DNA of 64,000 bases. Origin: Luteimonas sp. (GTDB lineage Bacteria; Pseudomonadota; Gammaproteobacteria; Xanthomonadales; Xanthomonadaceae). Under the pieces are notes generated by a model. The model had not been told where the DNA came from, made no database searches, and saw nothing but the letters and a program-made list of their open reading frames with translations. The stretch is from the NCBI GenBank assembly GCA_024707405.1, contig JANPZU010000003.1, positions 248,001 through 312,000 on the forward strand, given 5' to 3'. Made by a program: the position numbers and the translations under genes. Positions within the stretch are counted from its first letter, which is position 1, and each line of letters begins with the position of its first letter. Below, one piece after another: positions 63,030 through 64,000 of the stretch.

Positions 63030-64000
63030 ATGCCCGTCTCCACACGCCTGACCTCCCGGATCCTCGTCACCTTGGCCGCGCTGCTGCTGTCGGGCTGCAA
63101 CATGGTCGTCCTGTCGCCGCAGGGCGACGTCGCCGCGCAGCAGGGCAAGCTGATCATCGTCGCCACGTTGCTGATGCTGATCGTGATCGTACCCGTGATC
63201 GCGCTCACGTTCTGGTTCGCGTGGCGTTACCGTGCGTCCAACACAAAAGCCACCTACAAACCCGACTGGGATCATTCCACCCAGCTCGAACTGGTGATCT
63301 GGGCCGTGCCGCTGCTGATCATCATCGCGCTGGGCGCGGTGACCTGGATCAGCACCCACCTGCTCGACCCGTACCGTCCGCTCGAACGCATCGCGCCGGG
63401 ACGGCCCGTGCCGGAAGGCGTCGAACCGCTGGAAGTGCAGGTCGTGTCGCTGGACTGGAAATGGCTGTTCGTCTATCCCGAGTACGGCGTGGCCTCGATC
63501 AACGAGATGGCAGCCCCGATCGACCGGCCGATCCATTTCCGCCTTACGTCCTCGACCACGATGAACGCGTTCTACGTTCCCGCCCTGGCCGGGATGATCT
63601 ACACCATGCCCGGCATGGAAACGAAGTTGAACGCGGTCATGAACGAGGAAGGCGAGTACACCGGCATTTCGTCGCATTACAGCGGCGAAGGGTTCTCGCA
63701 CATGCGCTTCAATTTCCGCGGGCTTTCGGAGCAGGGCTTCGCGGAATGGATCGAGGCCGCGCGCGCCGGCGATGATCCATTGACGCGTGCCGAGTACCTG
63801 GCGCTGGAAGTCCCCTCGTCGCGCGAACCGGCACGCCTGTTCTCGAGAGTCGATTCCGGCCTGTTCGACGCCGTCGTCAACCGCTGCGTGGATACCGACC
63901 GCCTGTGCATGAACCAGATGATGGCCTACGACGCCATGGGCGGCCTCGGGCTGGATGCCATCGATGCACTGGCGCGCCCCCGCCGCGGCAACCTCAATGC
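63030..64000 (+). CDS. cyoA: Ubiquinol oxidase subunit II (partial at window end)
   Basis: First 323 residues. Lipoprotein signal with LLLSGCN, two membrane helices (KLIIVATLLMLIVIVPVIAL; QLELVIWAVPLLIIIALGAVTWI), then a cupredoxin domain without the CuA cysteines (VVSLDWKWLFVYPEYGVASINE, STTMNAFYVPALAGMIYTMPGMETKL), as in cytochrome bo3 quinol oxidases. ATG at 63030; runs off the right edge. cyoBCD should follow. Confidence 0.93.
   Translation, partial: MPVSTRLTSRILVTLAALLLSGCNMVVLSPQGDVAAQQGKLIIVATLLMLIVIVPVIALTFWFAWRYRASNTKATYKPDWDHSTQLELVIWAVPLLIIIALGAVTWISTHLLDPYRPLERIAPGRPVPEGVEPLEVQVVSLDWKWLFVYPEYGVASINEMAAPIDRPIHFRLTSSTTMNAFYVPALAGMIYTMPGMETKLNAVMNEEGEYTGISSHYSGEGFSHMRFNFRGLSEQGFAEWIEAARAGDDPLTRAEYLALEVPSSREPARLFSRVDSGLFDAVVNRCVDTDRLCMNQMMAYDAMGGLGLDAIDALARPRRGNLN

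Overview
The window is high-GC chromosomal DNA of a gammaproteobacterium, most likely Xanthomonadaceae/Lysobacteraceae (Lysobacter, Luteimonas, Stenotrophomonas relatives). Grounds: thrS-infC-rpmI-rplT-pheS-pheT-ihfA-merR order, tgt-yajC-secD-secF, large TonB-dependent receptors, GumN/TraB protein, and many GTAG-headed REP palindromes of the type described in Stenotrophomonas. The assignment is inferred from gene content only.

Layout. 1-5.2 kb: ExoD end, a PhnD-like binding protein plus GGDEF/EAL pair, trmJ and suhB. 5.3-15.1 kb: secF, secD (frameshifted), yajC, tgt, a ferric-iron ABC transporter with a Fur-like site, queA. 15.1-23.2 kb: Lrp regulator and divergent class III aminotransferase; a secreted phosphatase plus secreted pyrophosphatase facing a TonB receptor (two nonsense codons) across a near-consensus Pho box; upp. 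23.2-33.5 kb: GH9 cellulase, MAPEG, MBL hydrolase, gamma-glutamyltransferase, ferredoxin, coaD, rsmD, ftsY, mutY, yggX. 

33.6-41.3 kb is the accessory region. It holds two small orphan genes, an orphan tRNA 3' end, a strongly folding non-coding block, a complete IS3-family element, a long helical-repeat protein cut at its 5' side by that IS, an overlapping gene with a C-terminal PD-(D/E)XK-type nuclease motif, and a tyrosine integrase next to tRNA-Phe. The helical-repeat/nuclease pair is the best candidate for an undescribed (probably defence-type) system here.

41.3-64 kb: lipoprotein, acyl-CoA dehydrogenase, HNH nuclease, an EP-rich protein, dxs, a MASE2-GGDEF cyclase, TraB/GumN, cupin, tRNA-Pro, the translation cluster from merR to thrS (infC with an ATT start), a LacI regulator, a four-repeat PPC-like lipoprotein, an MHS-type MFS transporter and the start of cyoA with an FNR-type box.

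Recurring theme: GTAG/ATAG-headed REP palindromes abut genes so exactly that their TAG is the stop codon of five genes (GGDEF/EAL, tgt, lrp, HNH, pheS). The secD frameshift and the two receptor nonsense codons may be assembly errors or true decay; raw reads would decide.
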